A stretch of 64,000 nucleotides of DNA from CAXXOK01 sp964640955 (GCA_964640955.1 CAZXJI010000005.1:62001-126000); one strand, 5' to 3'; counted from the first letter of the stretch, positions 33,712 through 42,070 are shown. Translations and numbers: made by a program. The notes: a model not told the origin generated them from the letters alone.

Positions 33712-35001
33712 ATGGAACGGCAGTTTACCTTCGGCTATGGGGACGGGAACCTTCCGCTTACGATCCGCGGGGGAGAAATTACGGTGCTGGACGCGGTTAC
33801 GCCGCCGCCGCTCGGCGATTTGAAGAAGGCGTTCCGCGCCGCCGTGGAGGAGAACGCCGTGGGCGGGGGGACGCTGAAGGGCGCCGTCGGCCCCGGGGAC
33901 GAGGTGACGGTCGTCATCAGCGACCTGACGCGGGCCTGGATGCACCAGGAGCGCGTCTGCCCGCTTTTGCTGGATTATCTGCACGACGTGATCGGCGTGC
34001 CGGACGGGAACATCGTTTTTCTGGTGGCGCTGGGCACGCACCGGGAACAGACGGAGGAAGAGCTGCGAAGGCTGACCACCGATGCGGTGTACGATCGGGT
34101 GAAGGTGGTCAACCACCGCATCGACGGACCCCTGCGCTTGGCGGGCGTCACCTCCTTCGGCACGGAGGTACGGCTGAGCCCGCTGGTGTTCGGGCGCAAG
34201 GTGATTCTGATGGGCGGCACCGTGCACCACCTGCTGGCGGGCTACGGCGGCGGCCGCAAGAGCCTCGTGCCCGGCGTGGCGGGGCGGGAGACCATCCGCC
34301 AGAACCACATCCACGCCCTGCACCCCGACCAGCCGCGCTCCAGCGACAGCGTCGGCTGCGGCATGCTGACCGGCAACCCCGTAAACGAGGACATGCTCGA
34401 AGCGCAGGCGATGGTCGCCCCGGCATTCGGCATCAACCTGGTGGTGGACGGAAACGGCGCGCTGATCGCCCTGCCCAGCGGCGACCCGGAAGCGGCGTGG
34501 CGGGAAAGCTGCCGGCTGGTGGACCGCTTTAACGGCGTGCCCATCGAACAGAAGGCGGACGTGGTGGTGGCGACCTGCGGGGGCTTCCCCAAGGATATCA
34601 ACCTTTACCAGTCCTCCAAAACCATGATTAACGCCTATCAGGCCATCCGGGAAGGCGGCACGCTCGTCTTTTTGAGCGAGTGCCGCGAGGGCGGCGGCCC
34701 CGCCGCGTTCTTCGACTGGAGCCACGCCCAGAAGGAAGGCACGCTGGACAGGGAGCTGCGGGCGCGCTTCACCATCGCGGGTTACATTTTCTACGTCTGC
34801 TGCGAGATCGCCGCGCACACCGACCTGCACATGCTCACCTCCATCCCCCCGGAAACGCTCAGACCCATGCGCATCACCGGGCACGGGTCGCCGGAGGAGC
34901 TGCAAACGCTGCTGGATTTTGGGGAAAAGAGCGTGTACGTGATGCCGCACGGGTCGAGCACCGTGCCGATGCTCGCTGAAAAATCCGCCGCCGGGGGTTG
35001 A
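33712..35001 (+). CDS. larA: LarA-family nickel-pincer racemase/epimerase
   Basis: LarA enzymes racemise lactate or other 2-hydroxy acids with a nickel-pincer nucleotide cofactor bound to a lysine. The 429-residue protein has the expected length. The residues that line the LarA site are visible: His110 (LVALGTHREQ), His173 and Lys183 (GTVHHLLAGYGGGRKSL) and His199 (RQNHIHALH), with the same spacing as in Lactobacillus LarA. The cofactor-making genes larB, larC and larE are not in this window. Many LarA homologs act on substrates other than lactate, so the symbol indicates family only. It starts at 33712 with GGGAGATGCGAC upstream. Its stop codon overlaps the -35 box of the T-box promoter. Confidence 0.88.
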   Translation: MERQFTFGYGDGNLPLTIRGGEITVLDAVTPPPLGDLKKAFRAAVEENAVGGGTLKGAVGPGDEVTVVISDLTRAWMHQERVCPLLLDYLHDVIGVPDGNIVFLVALGTHREQTEEELRRLTTDAVYDRVKVVNHRIDGPLRLAGVTSFGTEVRLSPLVFGRKVILMGGTVHHLLAGYGGGRKSLVPGVAGRETIRQNHIHALHPDQPRSSDSVGCGMLTGNPVNEDMLEAQAMVAPAFGINLVVDGNGALIALPSGDPEAAWRESCRLVDRFNGVPIEQKADVVVATCGGFPKDINLYQSSKTMINAYQAIREGGTLVFLSECREGGGPAAFFDWSHAQKEGTLDRELRARFTIAGYIFYVCCEIAAHTDLHMLTSIPPETLRPMRITGHGSPEELQTLLDFGEKSVYVMPHGSSTVPMLAEKSAAGG

Positions 35002-35026
35002 CAAACCCGCTTATCCGTGCTTTAAT
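34998..35026 (+). promoter_or_regulatory. promoter of the T-box leader and trpXYZ-like operon
   Basis: A perfect TTGACA (34998-35003) overlaps the larA-like stop codon; TTTAAT (35021-35026) follows after 17 bases. Confidence 0.75.
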
Positions 35027-35032
35027 AATCAA

Positions 35033-35294
35033 AACCGTTGAAGCGGAGATCACACCGAAAGCGCACTTTCAGAGAGCCGGGGCAGCTGAAAACCGGCAGG
35101 AAGCGGATCGGCAAATGGACCGCCGAGGGCGCGTTGAAAGGGTGGCAACACCCGAGTATGGCGCGACGCAGAACCAGCGTTACGAGGTTGAGGATGTGTC
35201 GGCATCCGAGAGAGGCGGACGGGAAACCGTCAAGCAAGGTGGTACCGCAGATGTAACCGCATCTGTCCTTGAGAAAAGGACAGGTGCGTTTTTT
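35033..35294 (+). promoter_or_regulatory. T-box riboswitch, specifier UGG (tryptophan)
   Basis: The conserved T-box AAGGTGGTACCGC is at 35236-35248. It is followed by a terminator with a 12-pair stem (GCATCTGTCCTT / AAGGACAGGTGC, 35259-35287) and six T. Stem I shows the AG-bulge region CAGAGAGCCGG and the distal loop GCTGAAAACCGG. Its base pairs GCGG (35043-35046) with CCGC (35120-35123), and CCGA with TCGG, framing a specifier loop CAAATGGA. In that frame the codon is TGG (35116-35118), followed by the usual purine. Uncharged tRNA-Trp would therefore stabilise the antiterminator and turn on the transporter genes. This element fills the 359-base gap. Confidence 0.92.
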
Positions 35295-35360
35295 CGTACC
35301 GTACCGCAATGGCAAACCGACGTTACACACCACACCGGAAAAAAGAAAGGACGGATTCCC

Positions 35361-36326
35361 ATGAAAAAACTGATCGCTCTGGTTTCCGCAATGATGCTGG
35401 TATTGTCCTTTGCCGTGTGCGCCAACGCCGAGACGGCCAAAACCTACACCGTGGGCATCATTCAGATGGCCGACAACGGCGCCTTCACCGACATGCGCGA
35501 GGGCTACATCGCCCGCATGCGCGAGCTGGGCTACGGCGAGGACGTCATGACCTTCGACTATCAGAACGCCCAGGGAGACATGACCAACCTGGCCTCCATC
35601 TGCCAGGCGATGATCGCCGCCAACGTGGATTACGTCGTCACCATCGCCACGCCACCCTCTCAGGCTTTCCTCAACATGGACAGCGGCATTCCCCAGTTCT
35701 TCATCTCCGTGTCCAACCCCGTGGGCGCGGGCATCATCACCGAAATGGCGCACCCCGACAAGGGCTGCACCGGCACCAGCAACGCCATCCCCGTGGATGA
35801 GATGTTCAAGCTTTCCGACCAGCTCACCCCCGGGTGCGAGACCTACGGCCTCATCTACTGCACCAGCGAAGTCAACTCCGTGACCACCATCGAAAACGCC
35901 AAGGCGTACATGGACGCCAACGGCCTCAAGTACGTCGAGGCGGTGGTCACCAACTCCGGCGAGGTGCAGCAGGCTGCCCAGTCGCTGGTGGGGCGCGTGG
36001 ACGCGATGTTCATCCCCAACGACAGCGTGGTGCAGACGGCGCTGACCGCCGTGGCCGAGGTGGCCAAGGACGCCAAGATTCCCGTGTACGGCTCCTCCGC
36101 CGTCATGGTTGCCTCCGGCGCGTTTGCGACCATCTCCATCAGCGATACCGAAATCGGCAGCATGACCGCCGACATGAGCAACGAATTCCTCACCGGCACC
36201 CCGATCGCGGATATCCCCGCCGTGGTGGTCAGCGACTTTACCATGGTCATCAACAAGACGACCGCCGACGCCATCGGCGTCACCCTGAGCGACGACGTGC
36301 TTGCCCAGGCCACCCTGATCGAATAA
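35361..36326 (+). CDS. trpX: tryptophan ABC transporter substrate-binding protein (TrpX-like)
   Basis: This 321-residue exported protein belongs to the ABC_sub_bind family, whose T-box-linked members in Firmicutes are called TrpX. The signal peptide MKKLIALVSAMMLVLSFAVC ends with a signal peptidase I-type site (ANA before ETAK); the cysteine there lacks a proper lipobox. The mature part starts TYTVGIIQMADNGAFTDMREG and has the periplasmic-binding fold landmarks VTIATPPSQAF and AMFIPNDSVV. The ATG is preceded by AAAGGA. The UGG T-box upstream is the main evidence that the ligand is tryptophan; the protein family alone would only suggest an aromatic amino acid or related compound. A hairpin separates it from the permease gene. 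Confidence 0.9.
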   Translation: MKKLIALVSAMMLVLSFAVCANAETAKTYTVGIIQMADNGAFTDMREGYIARMRELGYGEDVMTFDYQNAQGDMTNLASICQAMIAANVDYVVTIATPPSQAFLNMDSGIPQFFISVSNPVGAGIITEMAHPDKGCTGTSNAIPVDEMFKLSDQLTPGCETYGLIYCTSEVNSVTTIENAKAYMDANGLKYVEAVVTNSGEVQQAAQSLVGRVDAMFIPNDSVVQTALTAVAEVAKDAKIPVYGSSAVMVASGAFATISISDTEIGSMTADMSNEFLTGTPIADIPAVVVSDFTMVINKTTADAIGVTLSDDVLAQATLIE

Positions 36327-36342
36327 CCCTCCTTATCCAAAC

Positions 36343-36386
36343 CCCGCCCTTTCCGCGCCGACACCTCCCGGCGCGGAAAGGGCGGG
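36343..36386 (+). terminator. intercistronic hairpin after trpX
   Basis: An 18-base-pair perfect stem CCCGCCCTTTCCGCGCCG and its complement, with an 8-base loop, lies between the binding protein and permease genes. It can protect the upstream mRNA or act as a partial terminator. Confidence 0.7.
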
Positions 36387-36428
36387 TACGTGCGTTTTGT
36401 CATTTTCCGTAAAGAAAGAGGCCGCGCT

Positions 36429-37334
36429 ATGACGCTGATCCTGGGTTCCTTGCAGCTGGGGCTGATGTACGGGCTGCTCGCGATGGGCATTTTCATCAGC
36501 TTTCGCATCCTCAACATCCCCGATCTGACCGCCGAGGGCAGCTTTACCCTCGGCGTGGCCGTGTCCGCGGTGGTGACGCTGGCGGGCGAGCCGTACCTGG
36601 GGCTTGTGGCCGCGTTCGTCTGCGGCATGGCCGCCGGGGCGGTGACGGGGCTTTTGCAGACGAAGGTGGGCATCCACCCGATACTGGCGGGCATCCTTAC
36701 AATGAGCGCGCTGTACACCGTGAACCTCGCGGTGATGGGCGCGCGCTCCAACGTGACGCTGATCGGCTTTGATACCCTCTACCAGCGGCTGTACAAACAG
36801 CTGGCCCCGCTTGGCAAGGACGGGGTGAAGCTGCTGGTGGGCGCGGTGCTGGCGGGGGCGGTGCTGCTGCTGCTCATCTGGTTTTTCAAGACGCATATGG
36901 GCCTGTGCATCCGCGCGACCGGCAACAACGAGGCCATGGTGCGCTCCTCCTCCATCAACGCTTCCGCCATGAAGATCGCGGGGCTCGCGGTGTCCAACGG
37001 GTGCATCGCGCTTTCCGGCGCGATCGTGGCGCAGTACCAAGGCTACGCCGACATTTCCAGCGGCATCGGCATTCTGGTAGTGGGGCTTGCGTCGGTCATC
37101 ATCGGCGAGGCCCTGTTCGGCCGCCGCAGCGTGACCGTCGGGCTGGTGTCGGCCATCGTCGGGTCGCTGGTCTACCGCCTCATCATTTCGCTGGCGCTCT
37201 CCACCAACGTGTTCCCGACCTACTTCCTCAAGCTGATCTCCGCGGTGATCGTCGCGGTGGCGCTGAGCATTCCTACGGTCAGGGAAGGGCTTGCGAAGCG
37301 GAAGATACGCAGGGAGGGCAGGAACCGTGCTTGA
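36429..37334 (+). CDS. trpY: tryptophan ABC transporter permease (TrpY-like)
   Basis: This is the membrane subunit of the T-box-controlled importer. The 301-residue protein is a branched-chain-type (LivH/BPD_transp_2) permease with about eight helices. The landmark ISFRILNIPDLTAEGSF is near residue 24, where related permeases bind the ATPase and substrate path, and GLCIRATGNNEAMVRSS is in the cytoplasmic loop. AAGAGG lies 7 bases before the ATG at 36429. It overlaps the ATPase gene by 8 bases, so both are coupled. No second permease gene is present, so a homodimer is expected. Confidence 0.9.
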   Translation: MTLILGSLQLGLMYGLLAMGIFISFRILNIPDLTAEGSFTLGVAVSAVVTLAGEPYLGLVAAFVCGMAAGAVTGLLQTKVGIHPILAGILTMSALYTVNLAVMGARSNVTLIGFDTLYQRLYKQLAPLGKDGVKLLVGAVLAGAVLLLLIWFFKTHMGLCIRATGNNEAMVRSSSINASAMKIAGLAVSNGCIALSGAIVAQYQGYADISSGIGILVVGLASVIIGEALFGRRSVTVGLVSAIVGSLVYRLIISLALSTNVFPTYFLKLISAVIVAVALSIPTVREGLAKRKIRREGRNRA

Positions 37335-38124
37335 ACTGAAAGGACTGGGCAAGACCTTTGCCAGAGGCACCGTAAACGAACATACGGCGTTGAAAAACAT
37401 CGATTTTACGCTCCTGAACGGGGATTTCGTGACCATCCTGGGCTCCAACGGCGCGGGGAAAAGCACGCTGTTCGGGGCCATCGCGGGCACCTTCTGGCCG
37501 GATACGGGGCACGTGGTGCTGGACGGGGAGGACATCACCTACCAGCCGGAGCACAGGCGCGCCCGCAAGATCGGCGTGCTGTTTCAGGACCCCATGAAGG
37601 GCACCGCGCCAGACATGACCATCGCGGAAAACCTTGCGCTGGCCTATACCCACGGCCACCGCTTCCCGCTGTCCCGTGCGCTGCGCAGGCGGGATATCGA
37701 TACCCTGCGCGACCGGCTGGCGGCCTTCGGCATGGGGCTGGAGGACCGGATGAAAATGAAGGTCGGGCTTTTGTCCGGCGGGCAGCGGCAGGCCATGACG
37801 CTTTTGATGGCGACGGTCGCCAACCCGAAGCTGCTGCTGCTGGACGAGCACACCGCGGCGCTCGACCCCGCGACGGCGGAAAAGGTGCTTTCAATCACGG
37901 TGCAGATCGTGAACGATCAGCACGTGCCCACCATGATGATCACGCACAACATGAAAAACGCCCTGGCGCTGGGCAACCGCACGATCATGATGGAGCAGGG
38001 CGAGATCATTCTGGATATCGCCGGGGAGGAACGCGCCGGCATGCGCGTGGAAGACCTGCTCAAGCGGTATTCCGGTCGGCAGGGCCGGCAGCTGGACAAC
38101 GACCGGATGCTGCTGAGCGATTGA
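37327..38124 (+). CDS. trpZ: tryptophan ABC transporter ATPase (TrpZ-like)
   Basis: This is the energy-coupling subunit of the importer. The 265-residue protein shows Walker A ILGSNGAGKSTLFG, Q-loop VLFQDPMKGTAPDMT, signature LLSGGQRQAMTL, Walker B KLLLLDEHTAALD and H-loop MITHNMK. The Walker B motif ends DEH rather than the usual DEP, a known variant in this subfamily. The start is a GTG at 37327 overlapping the permease stop, with AGGA close upstream; a TTG three bases on is less likely. A strong bidirectional terminator follows. Confidence 0.9.
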   Translation: MLELKGLGKTFARGTVNEHTALKNIDFTLLNGDFVTILGSNGAGKSTLFGAIAGTFWPDTGHVVLDGEDITYQPEHRRARKIGVLFQDPMKGTAPDMTIAENLALAYTHGHRFPLSRALRRRDIDTLRDRLAAFGMGLEDRMKMKVGLLSGGQRQAMTLLMATVANPKLLLLDEHTAALDPATAEKVLSITVQIVNDQHVPTMMITHNMKNALALGNRTIMMEQGEIILDIAGEERAGMRVEDLLKRYSGRQGRQLDNDRMLLSD

Positions 38125-38143
38125 TTTCTTCTGTTTTCTAAAC

Positions 38144-38200
38144 AAAAGCCGGGCTTTGCCGAAAGGGAACCCCTCCCTCTTTCGGCGAAGCCCGGCTTTT
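38144..38200. terminator. bidirectional terminator after the trp importer
   Basis: A 22-base-pair stem AAAAGCCGGGCTTTGCCGAAAG / CTTTCGGCGAAGCCCGGCTTTT (one G-T pair) is flanked by A and T tracts, between convergent genes. Confidence 0.92.
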
Positions 38201-38233
38201 CCATGTTTTGTTTTGGGGAATGCGGCGAGGCCG

Positions 38234-38707
38234 CTACTGCGGCGGATCGCACTTCTCGCAGGGGCGGCGGCCCAGGTAGAGCGCCTCCTCGAGCGTTACG
38301 GCGACGGCGTCCTTCATGCCGCAGCAAGCCGCCGTTTTGTGGTAGCACTCGTCTCCGACGGAGATATACACGATCACCGAGCCTTCGGGAAGCGTGAAGC
38401 TTTCCGGTTCCACGAAGGCGCCCGGGTGGCAGCGGCCGCAGGGGGTGTAGCCGAGGCGGCAGGCTTCCTCCAGCGAAACGAGGTAGGCGGTCTGCGTGTT
38501 GCCGCAGTCGGACTTGGCGTGGTAACGCTTGCCCGTCGCCGTAATGTAGACGAGCGCCGAACCGGTCAGGTAATAGGGAACGGCTTCCGTTTCCCCGGCT
38601 TCCTCCGCGGCTGCGGCGGGGGCGCCGCACGGAGTCGCGGCGAGGCCGCCCAGCGCGAACAGCGCGCAAAGGAGCAGCGCGGCTGCGATGCGGATGAATC
38701 TGAGCAT
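38234..38707 (-). CDS. secreted protein with two tandem Cys/His repeats
   Basis: The 157-residue protein has a signal sequence (MLRFIRIAAALLLCALFALG, about 30 residues) and two copies of one module. Copy 1 (residues 53-94) runs YITATGKRYHAKSDCG to LEEACRLGYTPCGRC; copy 2 (114-153) runs YISVGDECYHKTAACCG to LEEALYLGRRPCEKC. The spacing YH-x4-C and PC-x2-C matches the small Ada-like metal-binding motif found at the C termini of secreted nucleases and other extracellular proteins of Firmicutes. It probably binds one zinc per copy. The start at 38707 has AGAGGG 8 bases upstream. It has its own promoter with an extended -10. The function is unknown. Confidence 0.82.
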   Translation of the reverse strand: MLRFIRIAAALLLCALFALGGLAATPCGAPAAAAEEAGETEAVPYYLTGSALVYITATGKRYHAKSDCGNTQTAYLVSLEEACRLGYTPCGRCHPGAFVEPESFTLPEGSVIVYISVGDECYHKTAACCGMKDAVAVTLEEALYLGRRPCEKCDPPQ

Positions 38708-38809
38708 GGCGGTTTCCCTCTCGCGATGGTCGGTCGGTCGGGGCGAACGCGGTGCGAAAGGCGGGGGAGGAGAAAAATGGTTAAAATGTATGAAAATGTT
38801 CTTTTCGTC

Positions 38810-38838
38810 ATGATAGCACAAAAGGGGAAAGAAGGCAA
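38810..38838 (-). promoter_or_regulatory. promoter of the secreted Cys/His repeat gene
   Basis: On the minus strand, TTGCCT (38838-38833) and TGTGCTATCAT (-10 at 38815-38810) are separated by 17 bases. The 255-base gap up to 38963 holds otherwise only the GH127 hairpin. Confidence 0.7.
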
Positions 38839-38897
38839 CCGGTTTTCCGGGCGGCGAATGCGCGGCGGAGAAAACCGGACGGAGAGACCTTGAAATG

Positions 38898-38930
38898 CGC
38901 GAAGCGGCCCGCCCTGCGGGCCGCTTCGCG
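38898..38930 (-). terminator. hairpin after the GH127 gene
   Basis: A 13-base-pair stem CGCGAAGCGGCCC and its complement with a 7-base loop, 33 bases past the GH127 stop codon; only CATTTC follows. Confidence 0.6.
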
Positions 38931-38962
38931 ACGATATGGAAGACTTGTTCGTTTTGCTTTCC

Positions 38963-40864
38963 CTAGGCCTCGGGAAGCCATACGCGCATCTCGTTGAGGC
39001 CCCGGTTGCTCCACGCGTAGTAGGGGATCAGGGTGATGGCGCAGGGTTCGGTTTCGGGGCGGCGATAGGTGTACAGCTCCCCGTCGTCCCGTACCCGGCG
39101 GCCTTTCACCGTAAGGAGCGTTATCCCGCCGAGGATATCGGAAGGCGCGGCGGCGACCTCCGCGTCCGGCTCCGCGAGCAGGTCGAGCACCCGGCCGCCG
39201 TTGTCCGCACCCTCGGCGCAGTAGACCAGCGGCCCGCGCGTAAAAGCGACTCTGTGGCTGTCCGCGCCGACGCGGGTGGAGGGGTACACGCGGCGCGGCG
39301 CCATGGAAAGGGTCGCGGTCACCTCGTCCCCGTCCGCGAACGGGCCGGGGAGATAGGCGTAGCCGTCGCGGTCCTCACGGGCGGCCGGCGCGCCGTTTCG
39401 CAGGATCTCGGTATGCTCGCTCCAGGCGGGCAGGCGAAGGGCGAACGCCCTGTCGATCGGCCCGTTCGGCGCTTCGAAGCGGAGGCGCAGCGTTCCTCCG
39501 GCGGGGTAATCGGTCGTGAGCGTAACCGACGCGCCGCCGTCCAGCATCAGCCGCCCGGCCGCGAACAGGTGCGCGTAAACGGTATCCGCATCCATCCCCC
39601 AGGCGTAGCGGCCCAGCGAGGTTAACAGCCGCGCCGCGTTGGGCGGGCAGCAGGCGCAGGTGAACCACTTGGGGCGCTGGGGCAGGGCGTGGCGCAGGGG
39701 CGCCGCCTCGCCGGAGACGCCCGGCACGGCTTCGAGGGGATTAACGTAGAAGAAGCGTTTGCCATCCAGCTGGATGCCCGCTAGCACGCAGTTGTACAGC
39801 GCGCGTTCCATCACGTCGGCGTATTCGCCGCGCGCTTCCATCTCCAGCATCCGCCGCGCGAAAAAGACGAGGCCCACCGCCGCGCAGGTCTCGGCGTAGG
39901 CGGTATCGTTGGGCAGATGGTAGTCCCTGGTGAACGCCTCGCCCTCGTAGGCCGAGCCGATGGCGCCCGTCACGTACATCCTGCGATGCGCGATGCTGTT
40001 AAAAAGCGCCCGGCAGGACGCCTTGAGCGATTCGTCGCCGGTTTCCAGCGCCACGTCCGCCATGCCGGAATACAGGTACACCGCGCGCACCGCGTGGCCC
40101 ACGGCGTCGCGCTGCTCGCGCACGGGCAGGTGGGTCTGCGCGTATTCGCGGTGGGTGGGGTCCGTGTTCCACACGCTCCAGGGCGCCAGCTCCCGCTCGT
40201 GCACGAAAAAATCCGAACCGCGCCGGTCGACGAAGCGCTTCGCCAACAGATAATAGTCCTTTTCCCCCGTCAGGCGGTAGAGACGCATCAGCGCCAGCTC
40301 CACCTCGGGATGGCCGGGGAAGCCGTCGCGGTCCTCGGTGATGAAATGGCGCACCATATGGTCGGCCATTCGTCGCATTACGTTCAGCAGTTCGGTTTTG
40401 CCCGTGCATTCGGCGAAAGCCACGGCCGCTTCGATCATATGCCCGGCGCAGTACAGCTCGTGCGCCTCCTCCAGGTTCGTCCAGCGCTTGCCGGGATCCT
40501 TGACGGTGAAGTAGGTGTTCAGGTAACCGTCCGGGTGCTGCGCCCGCCCGATGAGGACGACGGCTTCGTCCACGCGCCTGTCCAGTCGGGCATCCGGCCG
40601 GATACGCAGGGAGTAGGCGGCGGCTTCCAGCCACTTGGCCACGTCGCTGTCCTGGAACACCATGCCGTAAAAGGTACCCTCGCAGCTTCCGGTGGCCAGC
40701 TTCTGCGCGGCCATCTGGAAGTTTTCAAACGCGTGGCTCTTGTCCGCACCTTCGACCCTGTCCCACAGGATCGCTTCCTGGTAGGGGATCACCTCGCGGA
40801 TCACGAGATCCTCATAGCGGTTCATAAAGCCGGGGAGGGAGGTAAAGCGGTTCAGCGTATCCAT
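38963..40864 (-). CDS. GH127-type beta-L-arabinofuranosidase
   Basis: This enzyme is predicted to release L-arabinose from beta-L-arabinofuranosides such as plant hydroxyproline-linked arabino-oligosaccharides. The 633-residue protein matches the GH127 (DUF1680) fold. The Zn-thiolate site residues are visible as Glu325 and Cys327 in TAYAETCAAVG, and the nucleophile region FTCACCPPN with Cys405 and Cys406, equivalent to Glu338, Cys340, Cys417 and Cys418 of Bifidobacterium HypBA1. No signal peptide, so it acts inside the cell on imported oligosaccharides. AAGGAG lies 8 bases before the ATG at 40864. It is downstream of the LacI gene on the same strand, opposite the CUT1 importer and GH51 gene. 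Confidence 0.92.
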   Translation of the reverse strand: MDTLNRFTSLPGFMNRYEDLVIREVIPYQEAILWDRVEGADKSHAFENFQMAAQKLATGSCEGTFYGMVFQDSDVAKWLEAAAYSLRIRPDARLDRRVDEAVVLIGRAQHPDGYLNTYFTVKDPGKRWTNLEEAHELYCAGHMIEAAVAFAECTGKTELLNVMRRMADHMVRHFITEDRDGFPGHPEVELALMRLYRLTGEKDYYLLAKRFVDRRGSDFFVHERELAPWSVWNTDPTHREYAQTHLPVREQRDAVGHAVRAVYLYSGMADVALETGDESLKASCRALFNSIAHRRMYVTGAIGSAYEGEAFTRDYHLPNDTAYAETCAAVGLVFFARRMLEMEARGEYADVMERALYNCVLAGIQLDGKRFFYVNPLEAVPGVSGEAAPLRHALPQRPKWFTCACCPPNAARLLTSLGRYAWGMDADTVYAHLFAAGRLMLDGGASVTLTTDYPAGGTLRLRFEAPNGPIDRAFALRLPAWSEHTEILRNGAPAAREDRDGYAYLPGPFADGDEVTATLSMAPRRVYPSTRVGADSHRVAFTRGPLVYCAEGADNGGRVLDLLAEPDAEVAAAPSDILGGITLLTVKGRRVRDDGELYTYRRPETEPCAITLIPYYAWSNRGLNEMRVWLPEA

Positions 40865-40929
40865 CCGAAGTGCTCCTTCTGCTTGTTCATCATGCGGTCG
40901 TCGGCCCGCTTTCCGCGGCGCGGCGGCGT

Positions 40930-41946
40930 TTATGCCCGGTCGGGCAGGCGGCAGCTGCCGCGGCACACCAGCCGCACCGGGAACACGACCTCCCGCGGGG
41001 GCGAATCGTCCCCCAGAATACGGCGGTTCAACAGTGCGAAGGCCTCCCGCGCCAGCTCCCGCATGTTTCCGTCGATGGTGCAAAGCGGAGAGGGAAAGCC
41101 GATGACGCCCTGAATATTATCAAACCCCACCAGGCCGAAATCGCCCTGCAGGCTGCGGGAACGAATGTATTCGTACAGTTGCCACGCCTCGATATCGCAG
41201 AAAACGAAAAGCCCGGTCACGCCCTCGTCCTTCCAGCGAACCAGCTGCCCGGTGGTTTCGGCGGGTGTTCCGCTCTGGAAAAAGCGTACGTCCGCCTCGG
41301 GAATGCCCGCCTCCCGCGCGGCGCGCAGAAACCCGTGGATGCGCCGCTCGCTGCTGTAGCTGACCTCGAAGGCGTATACGAAGGCCAGCTTGCGGTGACC
41401 CGCCTCAAGGAGGTGCCGGCCGGCCAGATAGCCGCCGGTCTCCTCGTCGCAGACGACGTAATCGCAGGCCGGGTTTTCCATGTGGCGGCTCACCAGCACG
41501 AGGGGGATGCCGGCCTGCCTGAGCAGCGCGACGTTATCCTCGTCGTGGGGGCTGGGGAACAGCAATACGCCGTCCACCTGGCGGCCGATGGCGGTGATGA
41601 TCGCCTGGCGCTCCTGGGCGGCCTTATCGCGCGAACATAAAACAAGCACGGTATAGCCGTTCTCTTCGGCGATATCGTGTATGGTGTCGATCATGATGGC
41701 GTAAAAGGGATTGGAGGCCGCGCCGACGATCACCGCCAGGGTGCGGGAACGCCCCGAACGCAGGGAGCTGGCAATGTTGTTGCGCACGTAGCCCATTTCG
41801 TCGGCGACCTTCTGGATGTAGGCGCACGTGCTTTTGGCGATGTCGGGTTTGTTCTGGAGGGCTCTGGAAACGGTGTTGACGGTGTAGCCCGTCGCGGCCG
41901 CGATATCCTGCAACAGCACGCGTTTCGGCCCTGCCTGACGCCCCAT
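40930..41946 (-). CDS. LacI-family transcriptional regulator of the arabinoside locus
   Basis: This regulator probably represses the divergent importer operon and its own operon until a sugar binds. The 338-residue protein has the helix-turn-helix LLQDIAAATGYTVNTVSRAL (residues 11-30), the hinge helix NNIASSLRSG that inserts at a CpG step, and a periplasmic-binding-type effector domain (TLAVIVGAASNPFYA, VDGVLLFPS, CDYVVCDEETGGYLAGRHL). The ATG at 41946 (MGRQAGPKR) has GAGGG at 7 bases; a preceding in-frame ATG is too close to that site. An 18-base palindrome (42053-42070) with a central CG is its likely operator. The sugar is inferred to be arabinose-containing from the GH51 and GH127 neighbours. 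Confidence 0.92.
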   Translation of the reverse strand: MGRQAGPKRVLLQDIAAATGYTVNTVSRALQNKPDIAKSTCAYIQKVADEMGYVRNNIASSLRSGRSRTLAVIVGAASNPFYAIMIDTIHDIAEENGYTVLVLCSRDKAAQERQAIITAIGRQVDGVLLFPSPHDEDNVALLRQAGIPLVLVSRHMENPACDYVVCDEETGGYLAGRHLLEAGHRKLAFVYAFEVSYSSERRIHGFLRAAREAGIPEADVRFFQSGTPAETTGQLVRWKDEGVTGLFVFCDIEAWQLYEYIRSRSLQGDFGLVGFDNIQGVIGFPSPLCTIDGNMRELAREAFALLNRRILGDDSPPREVVFPVRLVCRGSCRLPDRA

Positions 41947-41974
41947 AGGCATCCCTCGTTCCGAGTTTTTTCCA

Positions 41975-42003
41975 AGTCTACCATATGTTCGGACATTTGT
42001 CAA
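41975..42003 (-). promoter_or_regulatory. promoter of the lacI-GH127 operon
   Basis: On the minus strand, a perfect TTGACA (42003-41998) and TAGACT (41980-41975) are separated by 17 bases. Confidence 0.8.
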
Positions 42004-42010
42004 TTTAGTG

Positions 42011-42039
42011 TTGACAAATCCGACAGGATGTGGTATATT
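42011..42039 (+). promoter_or_regulatory. promoter of the CUT1 importer-GH51 operon
   Basis: A perfect TTGACA (42011-42016) and TATATT (42034-42039) are separated by 17 bases. Its -35 and that of the divergent promoter form ATTTGTCAA/TTGACAAAT, a 9-base inverted repeat with a 7-base centre. Confidence 0.85.
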
Positions 42040-42052
42040 TCTATTTAGAGAA

Positions 42053-42070
42053 TACATTAACGTTAATGTA
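42053..42070. promoter_or_regulatory. 18-base perfect palindrome, likely LacI-family operator
   Basis: TACATTAACGTTAATGTA is fully symmetric with a central CG, as LacI-family sites are. It spans about +8 to +25 of the importer promoter, where binding would block transcription. Confidence 0.8.
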
